A stretch of DNA of 64,000 bases from Bradyrhizobium diversitatis (GTDB lineage: Bacteria; Pseudomonadota; Alphaproteobacteria; Rhizobiales; Xanthobacteraceae). Of this stretch, positions 47,265 through 56,250 are shown piece by piece (position 1 is the stretch's first letter; each line of letters begins with the position of its first letter). The stretch is from assembly GCF_016031635.1 (NCBI RefSeq), contig NZ_JACEGD010000026.1, positions 30,612 through 94,611 on the forward strand, written 5' to 3'. The position numbers and the translations under genes are program-made. The notes under the pieces were generated by a model that had not been told where the DNA came from, did no database searches, and saw only the letters and a list, made by a program, of their open reading frames with translations.

Positions 47265-47900
47265 ATGGCCATCGTCACGTCGAGCACCAACCAGATTTCG
47301 CCCGCCAACGAGCGGATGTATCGCCAGAGTGCTCTGGTCGGTGACTGGAAGGGCAATTGGGTGGGCAACAACCAGCCGGTCGGCTTCAAGGTTGTGAACA
47401 TCCGGGGCGCCCGGGCGCAGGTCGAGTACACCCATAACGGTCGCACCGAACGCGGCTTTGGCGAGGTCAACGGCACGCTCATCACCTTTGGCGGAGTCAC
47501 GGTCGGCACCAAGGATGGGAAGAGCATGGTGCTGCTGTTCTCGGTGGGCGGCGCTGGCAAGCAGACCGCGAATCTCGAGAAGCAGGAGCCGCCGGCTTCC
47601 GACAGCCGTCTCATGGGAAGCTGGGGTGGCTATTCCAGCGACAACGGCAAGAGCGCGAGCTTCAAGGTGCTCTCCGTCAACGGCAAGGAAGCGCAGGTCA
47701 GCGTCACCACCGACGGCATCACCCGCCAGGGCACTGGCATCGTCTACAAGAACGTCATCATGTTCGGACAGACGCAGATCGCGACCGATGACGGACAGAA
47801 CGGCAAGGTCATCTATCAGGTCGGCACCAAATCCTTCATGGTGCCGGTGACGAAATATCCGCCGGCGGATTCGTCGTCATCCGTCGACAAGACGGCATAG
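47265..47900 (+). CDS. Hypothetical protein with two tandem ~70-residue beta domains
   Basis: 211 residues with no signal peptide. Residues ~25-100 (LVGDWKGNWVGNNQPVGFKV, then NIRGARAQVEYTHNGRTERG, FGEVNGTLITFGGVTVGT) and ~115-190 (LMGSWGGYSSDNGKSASFKV, LSVNGKEAQVSVTTDGITRQ, GTGIVYKNVIMFGQTQIAT) are repeats of one beta-barrel-like unit. Start at 47265 gives MAIVTSSTNQ; the longer frame adds unlikely sequence. Function unknown. Single gene; converges with the nucleotidyltransferase gene. Confidence 0.75.
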   Translation: MAIVTSSTNQISPANERMYRQSALVGDWKGNWVGNNQPVGFKVVNIRGARAQVEYTHNGRTERGFGEVNGTLITFGGVTVGTKDGKSMVLLFSVGGAGKQTANLEKQEPPASDSRLMGSWGGYSSDNGKSASFKVLSVNGKEAQVSVTTDGITRQGTGIVYKNVIMFGQTQIATDDGQNGKVIYQVGTKSFMVPVTKYPPADSSSSVDKTA

Positions 47901-47904
47901 CCGT

Positions 47905-48750
47905 TCACAGCGGCGTCCCGCCGGATCGTGTCAGCGCCTTCAATTGCTGATCGACCTGCCGCAGGATCGCACAAGCCTGCGCCAAATCGCCATCCCCGAT
48001 CAGCCGCCAGATTTCGTCGGACTGTTCCACCAGACGGGGAATCGTGAGGGGCAAGCCGGCCGTCTCGATGAGTGCGCCCTTTTCGTTGATGAGATATCGA
48101 CGGTTCAATGCAAACAGCACCTGCGCGATGCACGCGAGCGCTCTGTAGACGCAGCCCGCGACGTGGGTCCGCTCGTCGCGAGCTGTCGCAAGTTCCGCAT
48201 TGTCGATGCTGAACAGGATTTCCCACTGAAAGCGCCGCAACAAGGCGCGGCCCAGATCCTCCGGATAGGGGAGCGCGATTGCTTTGAGCCGCGCGATCAG
48301 GCCCTTCGGATCGTGCAGAGGCTGACAATATGCGATCTCGCCCATCCAGATTGCCGAGCAGAAGCCGTGTGGATGGCCGGGCTGGTAGGCCATGAGGACT
48401 GTACCGTTTCGGCAGTCCATCATGACTCTCTCGACATCGTCGGCGTGACGGTAGAGCAGATCGACCTTTTGTCCCTCGACCGACAGCCATGCGCCGCCGA
48501 TGATCCATGGCCCCCATTCGCCATATCTCGTTACGGTCGCAGTGCCGGGATCGTCGGCGATTTCCGCCACGACGGTCAGGAGCCGATCCGTATCGAGCGG
48601 GGCCGCGCTCGAACAATACAGCCCGATGTCGTAGTCGGACGAGGGATGCGCGCTGCCCCGCGCGCGTGAGCCGCCGAGCACGACGGCGTGAACACCCGGT
48701 ACGTCGGCAAGAACGGATGTCAGGCGGGTGAGCAACGGATCGTGCGGCAT
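47905..48750 (-). CDS. Nucleotidyltransferase-domain protein (aminoglycoside-nucleotidyltransferase-like)
   Basis: 281 residues with the Pol-beta nucleotidyltransferase motif VVLGGSRARGSAHPSSDYDI (GGS...DxD) and a third acidic residue in GQKVDLLYRHADDVERVM. A helical C-terminal part follows, with LGRALLRRFQWEILFSIDNA. It may nucleotidylate a small molecule or protein; an antibiotic-modifying role is only one option. The start at 48750 or 48786. Confidence 0.78.
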   Translation of the reverse strand: MPHDPLLTRLTSVLADVPGVHAVVLGGSRARGSAHPSSDYDIGLYCSSAAPLDTDRLLTVVAEIADDPGTATVTRYGEWGPWIIGGAWLSVEGQKVDLLYRHADDVERVMMDCRNGTVLMAYQPGHPHGFCSAIWMGEIAYCQPLHDPKGLIARLKAIALPYPEDLGRALLRRFQWEILFSIDNAELATARDERTHVAGCVYRALACIAQVLFALNRRYLINEKGALIETAGLPLTIPRLVEQSDEIWRLIGDGDLAQACAILRQVDQQLKALTRSGGTPL

Positions 48751-48858
48751 CAGGTGCAGTTCCCTGGGGACCTGCAGCCGTGACACCGACGCGGTCGCTC
48801 CGCTGGCATTGATGATGTTCGCGGAGTATAGTTTGCGAAATTGTCGACGGTAGTCTGA

Positions 48859-49458
48859 ATGTTCAAGCCTGCACTTTCATGTGCTCTTGCAGCTCTCGCA
48901 GCGCTCTGCCTCGGCGGAGAGCCGGTTCATGCGCAAGTCGCGCCGCTGAGATATTGGATTCCCGGCGGACCTTTCGGCCTCGGCGGCAGTGCCGGCCAGA
49001 GCTCGGACAGCTACGGCAACTTCGCGAGCTTCAATGCCGGCGATGCCGATTGGCGCGCCAGCTCTGCGAACGGTTTCTTCGTCGGCAGCCAACGCGGCAA
49101 TCTTGGTTTGAGCGGCTTCAGTCAGGCGGGCGCGATCGGCAATTTCAGCGCGCTCTCTTATGACAGCACGCAGTTCGGCTATAACATGAAGACTGCGGGT
49201 GGCATGCCCGTCACGTTCTTTGCCGGTTTCGATACGCTGAAGTTCGGCAACGGCATCGGCAGCTCGCTGGCGCCGCTCACCTCCAGCGCTGCGCCCGGCT
49301 ATGGCGGGTTTGCGGGTGTCGAATTCAAGCCGACCTCCAACCTCAGCCTGTCGTTCGGGGCCGGGTTCATCCAGCAGCAATCGGGACTCATGGACAGTGA
49401 CATCAACTCGTCGATGCTGCCCGGCGAGTCTCCTGCGCTGGGCGGCCTTCGGCGCTAG
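48859..49458 (+). CDS. Secreted hypothetical protein, Gly/Ser/Phe-rich (outer-membrane-barrel-like)
   Basis: 199 residues with signal peptide FKPALSCALAALAALCLGG and a mature part of alternating Gly, Ser, Phe, Asn strands (GPFGLGGSAGQSSDSYGNFA, NGFFVGSQRGNLGLSGFSQA, FGAGFIQQQSG) like a fragment of a beta-barrel. It is shorter than typical barrels. Its stop overlaps the stop of the convergent Acg-like gene in CTAG. No family recognised. Confidence 0.6.
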   Translation: MFKPALSCALAALAALCLGGEPVHAQVAPLRYWIPGGPFGLGGSAGQSSDSYGNFASFNAGDADWRASSANGFFVGSQRGNLGLSGFSQAGAIGNFSALSYDSTQFGYNMKTAGGMPVTFFAGFDTLKFGNGIGSSLAPLTSSAAPGYGGFAGVEFKPTSNLSLSFGAGFIQQQSGLMDSDINSSMLPGESPALGGLRR

Positions 49459-50534
49459 GATTGGATCACCAGCTCCGGCGGACGCCGCAGCGATTTCGGC
49501 AGGTCTGGACCGGTTCCGAAACGCATCACGATATCGGGATGCCGTTCGCCGAGGCCGAGTGAGGCCCCGAATTGCTGCCTCAGCGCCGCCACCTCGACCG
49601 GCTGGTTGATGAAGGAATATTTGAGTCCGAGCGCGGTCGCCTGCAATCCGAAGCGCTGGCAGGCGCGTCCGACCGCGATCCAGTGCGACTTGTCGCTGCG
49701 ATCGGCAGCGAGCACGACGACGCCCGCAGAGCTGTCGAGTTCTTCGCGGTATTTCTTATTCTCCCCGCTCTCGGTGAAGAAGAGCTTGAGAAGCGGCCGC
49801 GCCACCCACGAGGGCAGCGAGGGGTTTCCGGACGCGGGCGAGAACAGCCCGTCCATGGTTGCGAGTGCCTCCGCCTCGTTGAAGCGAATCCAGCTGACGA
49901 GCTCGCGCATGAAGGCCTTGTCGCGCATCTGCGCCGAGTTGCCTTCGAGCACGTAGTCGGTGACCCCGGCGATCGCGGTGCGTTCGGTCATCAGGATCGC
50001 AGCGACGTTCGATTCGCGACAGGCCTCCTCGAGCCGACGCAATGTCTCGGGTGCGGCCGGCCTGCCGTCGAACGCTGCGCGGGTGCATTGCCTGATCGGA
50101 ATCGCGGCCGCCAGTGCCGATGTGCTCTGCGGGGCCTCCTCGAGCGTGATCACGATGCGGTTGCCGTCGACGGCGGCATCGGCGTGCCAGCCCAGCGTGG
50201 ACGCGGCGAGGATGAGATTTTCGGCGGCACAGCCGAGACTGACGAAGAGATGATGATCGTCCGGATCGACGGCGGGACAGCGGCGCTTGAAGTCAGGCGC
50301 AATCGCGATGACGTTGCTGCGGACCGAGAAGATCCACGGCTGGGTGTTGTGGCTGTTGGCTGCGAGGGTGGCAAAGCGCACGAGTTCGCGATCCCGCGGC
50401 ACGGCTTGCAGCGGAGCCCGTGACGACTTTACCGTCTCGTCATAGGTGTTCGCCGCCGCTGCGGCAGAGGGGCTGGTGATGGCCGCCGCGGACAGCCCCA
50501 GCGAAGTCGCGATGAATTGTCGTCGGTCGAGCAC
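49455..50534 (-). CDS. Tat-exported nitroreductase-like (Acg family) protein
   Basis: 359 residues; Tat signal DRRQFIATSLGLSAAAITSP. The body resembles the Acg/nitroreductase-like family: LAANSHNTQPWIFSVRSNVI, DHHLFVSLGCAAENLILAAS, a tandem core with RELVSWIRFNEAEALATMDG, and WIAVGRACQRFGLQATALGL then KYSFINQPVEV. FMN binding and reductase activity are expected but not certain; some Acg proteins sequester FMN. Location: periplasm via Tat. Confidence 0.8.
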   Translation of the reverse strand: MLDRRQFIATSLGLSAAAITSPSAAAAANTYDETVKSSRAPLQAVPRDRELVRFATLAANSHNTQPWIFSVRSNVIAIAPDFKRRCPAVDPDDHHLFVSLGCAAENLILAASTLGWHADAAVDGNRIVITLEEAPQSTSALAAAIPIRQCTRAAFDGRPAAPETLRRLEEACRESNVAAILMTERTAIAGVTDYVLEGNSAQMRDKAFMRELVSWIRFNEAEALATMDGLFSPASGNPSLPSWVARPLLKLFFTESGENKKYREELDSSAGVVVLAADRSDKSHWIAVGRACQRFGLQATALGLKYSFINQPVEVAALRQQFGASLGLGERHPDIVMRFGTGPDLPKSLRRPPELVIQS

Positions 50535-50638
50535 GAACGTCCGCTCCGCGTCTCACGGCACGGAACGCTTTTAGCGGCAGCGGAGGGCAGAGCGATTGAC
50601 CGGTATCAAGGTTGTCGGCTCGATGGGGATTTCGCAGC

Positions 50639-51886
50639 CTATCGCGCAAACCGCGCCACCAGCTCGACATGCGGCGTGTGGCGGAACTGATCGACCGGCA
50701 CCACCGCCTCCAGCCGGTAGCCGCCGTCGACCAGCAGCCGCGCGTCGCGGGCGAAGGTCGCGGCGTTGCAGGACACTGCGATCACGACGGGCACCTTGCT
50801 TGCGGCGAGCTTCAGTGCCTGCGCCTGCGCGCCTTGGCGCGGCGGGTCGAACACCACCGCGTCGAAGTCGCGCAGCTCCGGCGGCACCAGCGGGCGGCGG
50901 AACAGATCGCGCGGGTCGGCCTTGATCGGCTTCAGGCCCGGTGTGCGCGCGGCCTTCGCGAGGGCCGCGACGGCGCCGGCGTCGCTGTCATAGGCCGTGA
51001 CGCGGGCCTTCTCGGCAAGCCGCAGGGCGAACGGGCCGACGCCGCAGAAGAGATCGGCGACCTCCTTGGCCTTGCCGACGCGCTCGGCGACCAGTGCGGC
51101 GAGCGCCTCTTCGCCCGCCAACGTCGCCTGCAGGAACGAGCCCGGCGGCAGCGTCACCTCCGCGCGGCCCATCTTCACCGTCGGCGGCAGGCGCTGCAGC
51201 ACCAATTCGCCGTGCCGCGTCAGTCGCGCCAGGCGATGCTGCTCGGCGACACGCGACAGCGCCGTCACCAGCGGGGTCGGCAGCGGGCCGGAGCCGCGCA
51301 CGTCGACATCGAGGCCGTTGGCGGTGGCCGTGACCTGGATGTCGAGCGGCTTCGTCACCGGCATCCTGGACGTCAGCGGCTCGGCCAGCGCCCAGGCCGC
51401 GTCGAGTGCGCCGTCGAGTCCGGGATCGAGGATGGGGCAGCGATGGATCGGGATGACGTCGTGCGAGCTCGTGGCGGAGAACCCGACCTTGAGGATGTCA
51501 TGCGTGCCGAACCGGCCGTGCAGGGTGATACGGCGGCGGCCCGCGCCATGGGCGTCGACCAGCGGCGCCACCTCGCAATCAATGCCGGCCTGCGCCAGCG
51601 TTTCCACCACGATGTTGCGTTTCCAGGCGCGATACGGCTCAGTCGCCCAATGCTGGATGGCGCAGCCGCCGCAGACGCCGAAATGCGGGCAGAACGGCTC
51701 GATGCGTTCAGGGCTTGCGACCTCCACCGCGAGCAGCTTGCGGCGGTCGGGATGGTGGCCCAAGACGTGATCGACCTCGACGGTTTCGCCGCCGAGCGTA
51801 TAGGGCACATAGATGGCTTCGCCGGCGTCGAGGCAGACGCCGTCGCCGCGATGGCCGACATGATCGATCTTGATGCGCTCAACCAC
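50639..51886 (-). CDS. Class I RNA m5U methyltransferase (TrmA/RlmCD family)
   Basis: 415 residues. Fe-S-type Cys in CPHFGVCGGCAIQHW plus a later Cys (HRCPIL). SAM motif DLFCGVGPFALRLAEKARV, FDPPRQGAQAQALKLA, catalytic Cys in VSCNAATFARDARLL and the catalytic Glu in RHTPHVELVARF. It methylates uracil-5 in tRNA or 23S rRNA; which target cannot be decided. Overlaps the tlyA-type gene by eight bases, so a two-gene operon of RNA modification enzymes. Confidence 0.9.
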   Translation of the reverse strand: MVERIKIDHVGHRGDGVCLDAGEAIYVPYTLGGETVEVDHVLGHHPDRRKLLAVEVASPERIEPFCPHFGVCGGCAIQHWATEPYRAWKRNIVVETLAQAGIDCEVAPLVDAHGAGRRRITLHGRFGTHDILKVGFSATSSHDVIPIHRCPILDPGLDGALDAAWALAEPLTSRMPVTKPLDIQVTATANGLDVDVRGSGPLPTPLVTALSRVAEQHRLARLTRHGELVLQRLPPTVKMGRAEVTLPPGSFLQATLAGEEALAALVAERVGKAKEVADLFCGVGPFALRLAEKARVTAYDSDAGAVAALAKAARTPGLKPIKADPRDLFRRPLVPPELRDFDAVVFDPPRQGAQAQALKLAASKVPVVIAVSCNAATFARDARLLVDGGYRLEAVVPVDQFRHTPHVELVARFAR

Positions 51887-52613
51887 GGCGCGCGCCCAGG
51901 AAGAATTCGATGTTGCCGTCGCCGCCGGTGATCGGCGAGGGGAATATCTCGATGTTGGTGCAGCCGAGCGAAGCGGCGAAGGCCGCGATATCGGCGCAGA
52001 CCTCCTGGTGCACGGCGGCGTCGCGGACGATCCCTTTCTTGTTGTGCTTCCGGTCCGCCTCGAATTGCGGCTTGATCAGCGCCAGCAGGCTCATCGGCGC
52101 GGCCGCCAGCGACAGCGCCACCGGCAGCACCGTCTTGAGCGAGATGAAGCTGACGTCGATCACGACGACATCGGGCCGCGCCGGCAGGCGCTTGCCCTCA
52201 TAGCTGCGGATATCGGTCTCTTCCATCGACACGATCCTGGGATGATCGCGCAGCGAGGGATGCAGCTGGCTGCTGCCGACATCGATCGCGAACACCAGGC
52301 TCGCACCGTTCGCCAGCAGTACCTCGGTGAAGCCGCCGGTGGAGGCGCCGACGTCGAGGCAGACATGGTCCTCGATTTCGATCGGGTAGCGCTCCAGCGC
52401 CCCGGCGAGCTTGACACCGCCGCGGGAGACGTAGGGATATGCCGGCTCGGCCTGGATCATCGCGTCCTCGGAGATCGTCTCCGACGGCTTTGAAACCTGC
52501 TTGTCGTCGGCCGTGACGAGGCCGGCCTCGATCGCCGCGCGCGCCCGAGCCCGGCTCTCGAACAGGCCGCGCTCGACCAGCAGGACATCCGCGCGCTTGC
52601 GGGGAGGGGGCAT
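51879..52613 (-). CDS. tlyA: TlyA-family rRNA 2'-O-methyltransferase (hemolysin A homolog)
   Basis: 244 residues: N-terminal S4 RNA-binding domain (RADVLLVERGLFESRARARA), then FtsJ-like methyltransferase with SRGGVKLAGAL, CLDVGASTGGFTEVLLANGA, VDVSFISLKTVLP and the catalytic KDKE set (Lys in VKLAG, Asp in IDVS, Lys in IKPQFE, Glu in NIEFFLGAR). Modifies 16S/23S rRNA at cytidine 2'-O; capreomycin sensitivity in mycobacteria depends on it. Upstream gene of a coupled pair. Confidence 0.9.
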   Translation of the reverse strand: MPPPRKRADVLLVERGLFESRARARAAIEAGLVTADDKQVSKPSETISEDAMIQAEPAYPYVSRGGVKLAGALERYPIEIEDHVCLDVGASTGGFTEVLLANGASLVFAIDVGSSQLHPSLRDHPRIVSMEETDIRSYEGKRLPARPDVVVIDVSFISLKTVLPVALSLAAAPMSLLALIKPQFEADRKHNKKGIVRDAAVHQEVCADIAAFAASLGCTNIEIFPSPITGGDGNIEFFLGARRG

Positions 52614-52640
52614 CGAAACTCCGAAGGACGACTGAAGAGC

Positions 52641-53195
52641 TTATGTAGCGATCAATCGCGCGGCCGCCATCCGGACGCAAGCCTCGAACGCGGCGAGGTC
52701 GTGCCAGACGTCGATTGGCATCTTGGCCGGTGTTACCAGCGGGCAGCCGCGCAGCTCCAGCGCATGGATCATCATGAGGTTGTCGACGAGGCCAAAGTCC
52801 TCGACTATCAGCCCCTGTGCATCGACCAGCCGTCCCTCTTCGGAGGTGACCTCCATGAAGCGCGAGACGCGGTCGGCATAGGCGGCGCCATCGTTGGAAT
52901 AGGCGAGACAAAACTTGCCGCGCCCGGCCATGTAGCCAAGCTCATAGACGGTGCCGGGATCGGCGCCGGCGCCGCGGAACGGCGTGAGATTGGCGATGAT
53001 GGCATCGGCCGCGTCCATCATCGCCTCGTTGCCACAGAAAATCTGCCGCGAGGCATCGCGCGCGGTGAGGTCGATCGCGTTGTCGAGGGGGTAGAGCCCG
53101 GTGAGGCCATGAGCGGCACAGATCGCAACCTTCTGCCGACCGATCTCGACGGCATCCGACAGGAATACGTCGGGGCCTGCCAGATAGATATTCAT
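52641..53195 (-). CDS. Nucleoside 2-deoxyribosyltransferase family protein
   Basis: 184 residues: IYLAGPDVFLSDAVEIGRQK at the N-terminus, IIANLTPFRGAGADPGTVYE with the catalytic Asp/Glu region, and NDGAAYADRVSRFMEVTSEE. It transfers deoxyribose between bases or hydrolyses nucleotide N-glycosidic bonds; salvage. The ATG at 53195 starts the conserved region; the longer frame crosses the repeat at 53249. Same strand as tlyA, 27 bases upstream of its start. Confidence 0.85.
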   Translation of the reverse strand: MNIYLAGPDVFLSDAVEIGRQKVAICAAHGLTGLYPLDNAIDLTARDASRQIFCGNEAMMDAADAIIANLTPFRGAGADPGTVYELGYMAGRGKFCLAYSNDGAAYADRVSRFMEVTSEEGRLVDAQGLIVEDFGLVDNLMMIHALELRGCPLVTPAKMPIDVWHDLAAFEACVRMAAARLIAT

Positions 53196-53248
53196 GGCGT
53201 GAGTACCGGAAAATTTGGGTCGAGGTGCAAGCAGCAGCCTGCAGTCTG

Positions 53249-53373
53249 CTCTCTCCCCCGCCTGCGGGGGAGAGTTGGGGAGAGGGTGTCTCCGCAAGCG
53301 AGAACCCCCAAGAGGCGAAAGCCCTCACCCGACGCTTCGCGTCGACCTCTCCCGCAAGCAAGCGAGAGAGGTG
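53249..53373. repeat. Palindromic intergenic repeat (CTCTCCCCC family)
   Basis: CTCTCCCCCGC and its complement form a hairpin at 53251-53274; a second pair lies at 53345-53373 (CCTCTCCCGC.. GAGAGAGGTG), and the arms match the hairpin at 42341-42371. It fills the gap between dxs and the deoxyribosyltransferase gene. Confidence 0.8.
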
Positions 53374-53380
53374 AACCAGC

Positions 53381-55309
53381 TCAAGCCAGCTTGACCGTCT
53401 CGGTCTTCACGTCCTTGCCGAGCGCTTCGAACACTTTGGCAACAATACCCTTGGCGTCGAGGCCGGCGCGGGCGTACATCGCGGCCGGGGTGTCGTGATC
53501 CTGGAACACGTCGGGCAGCACCATCGTGCGGAACTTGATCATGCCGGTGTCGAGCGCGCCCTGGTCGGTCAGGAACTGCGCGACATGCGAGCCGAAGCCG
53601 CCGACCGAGCCTTCTTCGATCGTGATCAGGATCTCATGGTCGCGCGCGAGCTTGAGCACCAGCTCGGTATCCAGCGGCTTCATGAAGCGAGCATCTGCGA
53701 TCGTGGTCGAGAGGCCGTGGGCGGCAAGCTCGTCGGCGGCCTTCTCGCATTCGGCGAGGCGCGTGCCGAAGGAGAGCAGGGCGATCTTGCTGCCCTGACG
53801 GATCACGCGGCCCTTGCCGATCTCGAGCGGAACGCCGACGTCGGGCATCTCGACGCCGCGGCCTTCGCCGCGCGGATAGCGCAGCGAGCTCGGACGGTCG
53901 TCGATCGCGACCTGAGTCGCCACCATGTGCACGAGCTCGGCCTCATCCGCCGCGGCCATGATCACCATGTTGGGCAGGCAGCCGAGATAGGCGTTGTCGA
54001 ACGAGCCGGCATGGGTCGCACCGTCGGCGCCGACGAGGCCGGCGCGGTCGATCGCGAAGCGGACGGGCAGGCTCTGGATCGCGACGTCGTGCACGATCTG
54101 GTCGTAGCCGCGCTGCAGGAAGGTCGAGTAGATCGCGCAGAACGGCTTGTAGCCTTCGGTCGCAAGGCCGGCGGCAAAGGTCACCGCGTGCTGCTCGGCA
54201 ATGCCGACGTCGAAGGTGCGGTCGGGGAAGGCCTTGTTGAAGATGTCGACGCCGGTGCCCGACGGCATCGCCGCGGTGATGGCGACGATCTTGTCGTCCT
54301 TCTGCGCTTCCTTGACGAGGCTCTGGCCGAACACGTTCTGGTAGGCCGGCGCATTCGGCTTGGCCTTGGCCTGGGTGCCGGTCGCGACGTCGAACTTCAC
54401 GACGGCGTGGTACTTGTCGGCGGAAGCTTCCGCCGGGCCGTAGCCCTTGCCCTTCTGCGTCACGACGTGGACCAGGATCGGGCCTTCTTCCATGTCGCGG
54501 ACGTTCTTGAGCACCGGCAGAAGATGGTCGAGGTTGTGGCCGTCGATCGGGCCGACATAATAGAAGCCGAGCTCCTCGAACAGCGTGCCGCCGTCCATCA
54601 TGAAGCCGCGGGAATATTCCTCGACGCGGTTGGCGCGGTTGGCGAGGATCTTGGGCAGACGCTTGTTGATCTGCTTGGCCGCATCGCGCAGCGTGCGATA
54701 GGTCTTGCCGGAATAGAGCCGCGACAGATAGGCGCTCATGGCGCCGACCGGCGGGGCGATCGACATGTCGTTGTCGTTGAGGATGACGATCAGGCGCGAG
54801 TTCATCGCACCCGCATTGTTCATGGCCTCATAAGCCATGCCGGCCGACATCGCGCCGTCACCAATCACGGCGATAACGTTGTTGGTGCCGCCGGAGAGGT
54901 CGCGCGCCACGGCCATGCCGAGGCCGGCGGAGATCGAGGTCGAGGAATGCGCCGCGCCGAACGGATCGTAGTCGCTTTCGCTGCGCTTGGTGAAGCCGGA
55001 CAGGCCGCCGCCGGTGCGCAGCGTGCGGATGCGGTCGCGCCGGCCGGTGAGGATCTTGTGCGGATAGGCCTGGTGGCCGACGTCCCAGATCAGCCGGTCG
55101 CGCGGCGTGTCGAAGACGTAATGGATCGCGGTGGTGAGCTCGACCACGCCGAGGCCCGCGCCGAAATGACCGCCGGTCACCGAGACGGCATCGATGGTCT
55201 CCTGCCGCAGCTCGTCGGCGACCTGGCGAACCTGCTCGACCTTGAGCTTGCGCAGGTCTTCCGGCGTCCGGATGGTGTCGAGAAGCGGCGTCTTACTGTA
55301 TGCGTTCAC
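53381..55309 (-). CDS. dxs: 1-deoxy-D-xylulose-5-phosphate synthase
   Basis: 642 residues, full length: GGHFGAGLGVVELTTAIHYV, WDVGHQAYPHKILTGRRD, the ThDP motif GDGAMSAGMAYEAMNNAG...NDNDM, YVGPIDGHNLDHLLPVLKNV, the transketolase central part (FDVGIAEQHAVTFAAGLATE) and C-terminal GSVGGFGSHVAQFL. Condenses pyruvate and glyceraldehyde 3-phosphate in the MEP pathway. A GTG at 55309 after GGAAA is a better start than the TTG at 55321. Upstream 615 bases hold no gene. Confidence 0.95.
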   Translation of the reverse strand: MNAYSKTPLLDTIRTPEDLRKLKVEQVRQVADELRQETIDAVSVTGGHFGAGLGVVELTTAIHYVFDTPRDRLIWDVGHQAYPHKILTGRRDRIRTLRTGGGLSGFTKRSESDYDPFGAAHSSTSISAGLGMAVARDLSGGTNNVIAVIGDGAMSAGMAYEAMNNAGAMNSRLIVILNDNDMSIAPPVGAMSAYLSRLYSGKTYRTLRDAAKQINKRLPKILANRANRVEEYSRGFMMDGGTLFEELGFYYVGPIDGHNLDHLLPVLKNVRDMEEGPILVHVVTQKGKGYGPAEASADKYHAVVKFDVATGTQAKAKPNAPAYQNVFGQSLVKEAQKDDKIVAITAAMPSGTGVDIFNKAFPDRTFDVGIAEQHAVTFAAGLATEGYKPFCAIYSTFLQRGYDQIVHDVAIQSLPVRFAIDRAGLVGADGATHAGSFDNAYLGCLPNMVIMAAADEAELVHMVATQVAIDDRPSSLRYPRGEGRGVEMPDVGVPLEIGKGRVIRQGSKIALLSFGTRLAECEKAADELAAHGLSTTIADARFMKPLDTELVLKLARDHEILITIEEGSVGGFGSHVAQFLTDQGALDTGMIKFRTMVLPDVFQDHDTPAAMYARAGLDAKGIVAKVFEALGKDVKTETVKLA

Positions 55310-55924
55310 GGCGATTTCCAATTTGTCAGCGCCCGAAGGTCATTCCGGTGCGCGATGGGTTTGCACAATATCGGCGCAGCGCGAGTCCTCAAACCGTCGG
55401 AGCCACCTGCATGGGGCAAGGCCCCCGTCTTCAAGCTTAGGTAAGCTTAAGTGCGCTCCGGTTCAGTCTCTGTGATCCCTGTCACTCAGATCGGCTTCGT
55501 CCGTCCCAAGCCAATTTCATTAGCAGTTTGAAGCGCTTGTCGTCGGCAATCGGTGCCCACGCAAGGCTTGCAAAAAGCCACACTCCGCGCAGCTTTACAC
55601 CAAAGCTTGGGCCAAAGCCAACCCGCCGCACCGATGAGTGGTATGCAGGTGCAACTTGCGGGCCGGATTGGTTAACCTTGGCCCGGGATGAGGGGTTCCG
55701 GCCTTGCTCGGTTCCGCGGCATGCTTTTTTGCCTGAATGAGAGCCTTTTTGCCCTCAGCGGCCGAATCTCGAACGGGTTTGGTATTGGCCCACCCGCCCG
55801 AAACTGCGGAGTTCGGTGGAAACAGCCGTGCGATCATGAAAGCGACACAGGAACCACGCCCCGCGAAGACATTTTGCGGGGCGCCGGTCCTCAGGCGACC
55901 GAGCCGGGAAAGTTCCCCGCGGAC
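55310..55924. other. Gene-free stretch between dxs and xseB
   Basis: About 600 bases; the small frames (55528-55740 plus, 55595-55837 minus) lack ribosome sites and sensible composition. It contains a perfect palindrome AAGCTTA-GG-TAAGCTT at 55433-55448, which could be an operator for dxs, and a GC-rich hairpin at 55858-55882 (GCCCCGC...GCGGGGC) just beyond the xseB stop. Confidence 0.45.
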
Positions 55925-56176
55925 TTACTGGACGTCGAGCGGCGCAGTGCCGGTGGCCTGGCCGCTGGCATCGGTGGTGATCTTGTCGACGCGCGCCTCG
56001 GCCTGACGCAGCAACTCTTCGCAGCGCCTCTTCAGGGCCTCGCCGCGTTCATAGATCGTCACGGATTCTTCGAGCGGGACCTTGCCGTCTTCGAGCCGCT
56101 TCACGATCGTTTCGAGTTCCTCGATCGCGCGCTCGAAGGTGAGCCGGGAGACGTCGACTTGAGTATTTTCGGCCAT
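55925..56176 (-). CDS. xseB: Exodeoxyribonuclease VII small subunit
   Basis: 83 residues, typical length: FERAIEELETIVKRLEDGKV, PLEESVTIYERGEALKRRCE and LLRQAEARVDKI, two helices that pack on XseA. Part of the single-strand DNA exonuclease VII with XseA, which is not in this window. It precedes dxs on the same strand, a common order, but 615 bases separate them. Small Ala/Gly/Thr tail. Confidence 0.92.
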   Translation of the reverse strand: MAENTQVDVSRLTFERAIEELETIVKRLEDGKVPLEESVTIYERGEALKRRCEELLRQAEARVDKITTDASGQATGTAPLDVQ

Positions 56177-56250
56177 ATCCGTTTCCGATTGCCCGATTCG
56201 CTTGCCTTACAGTGAAGGCTGGTTTTGCGGGCTTAATGTGGCGGGCGTCG

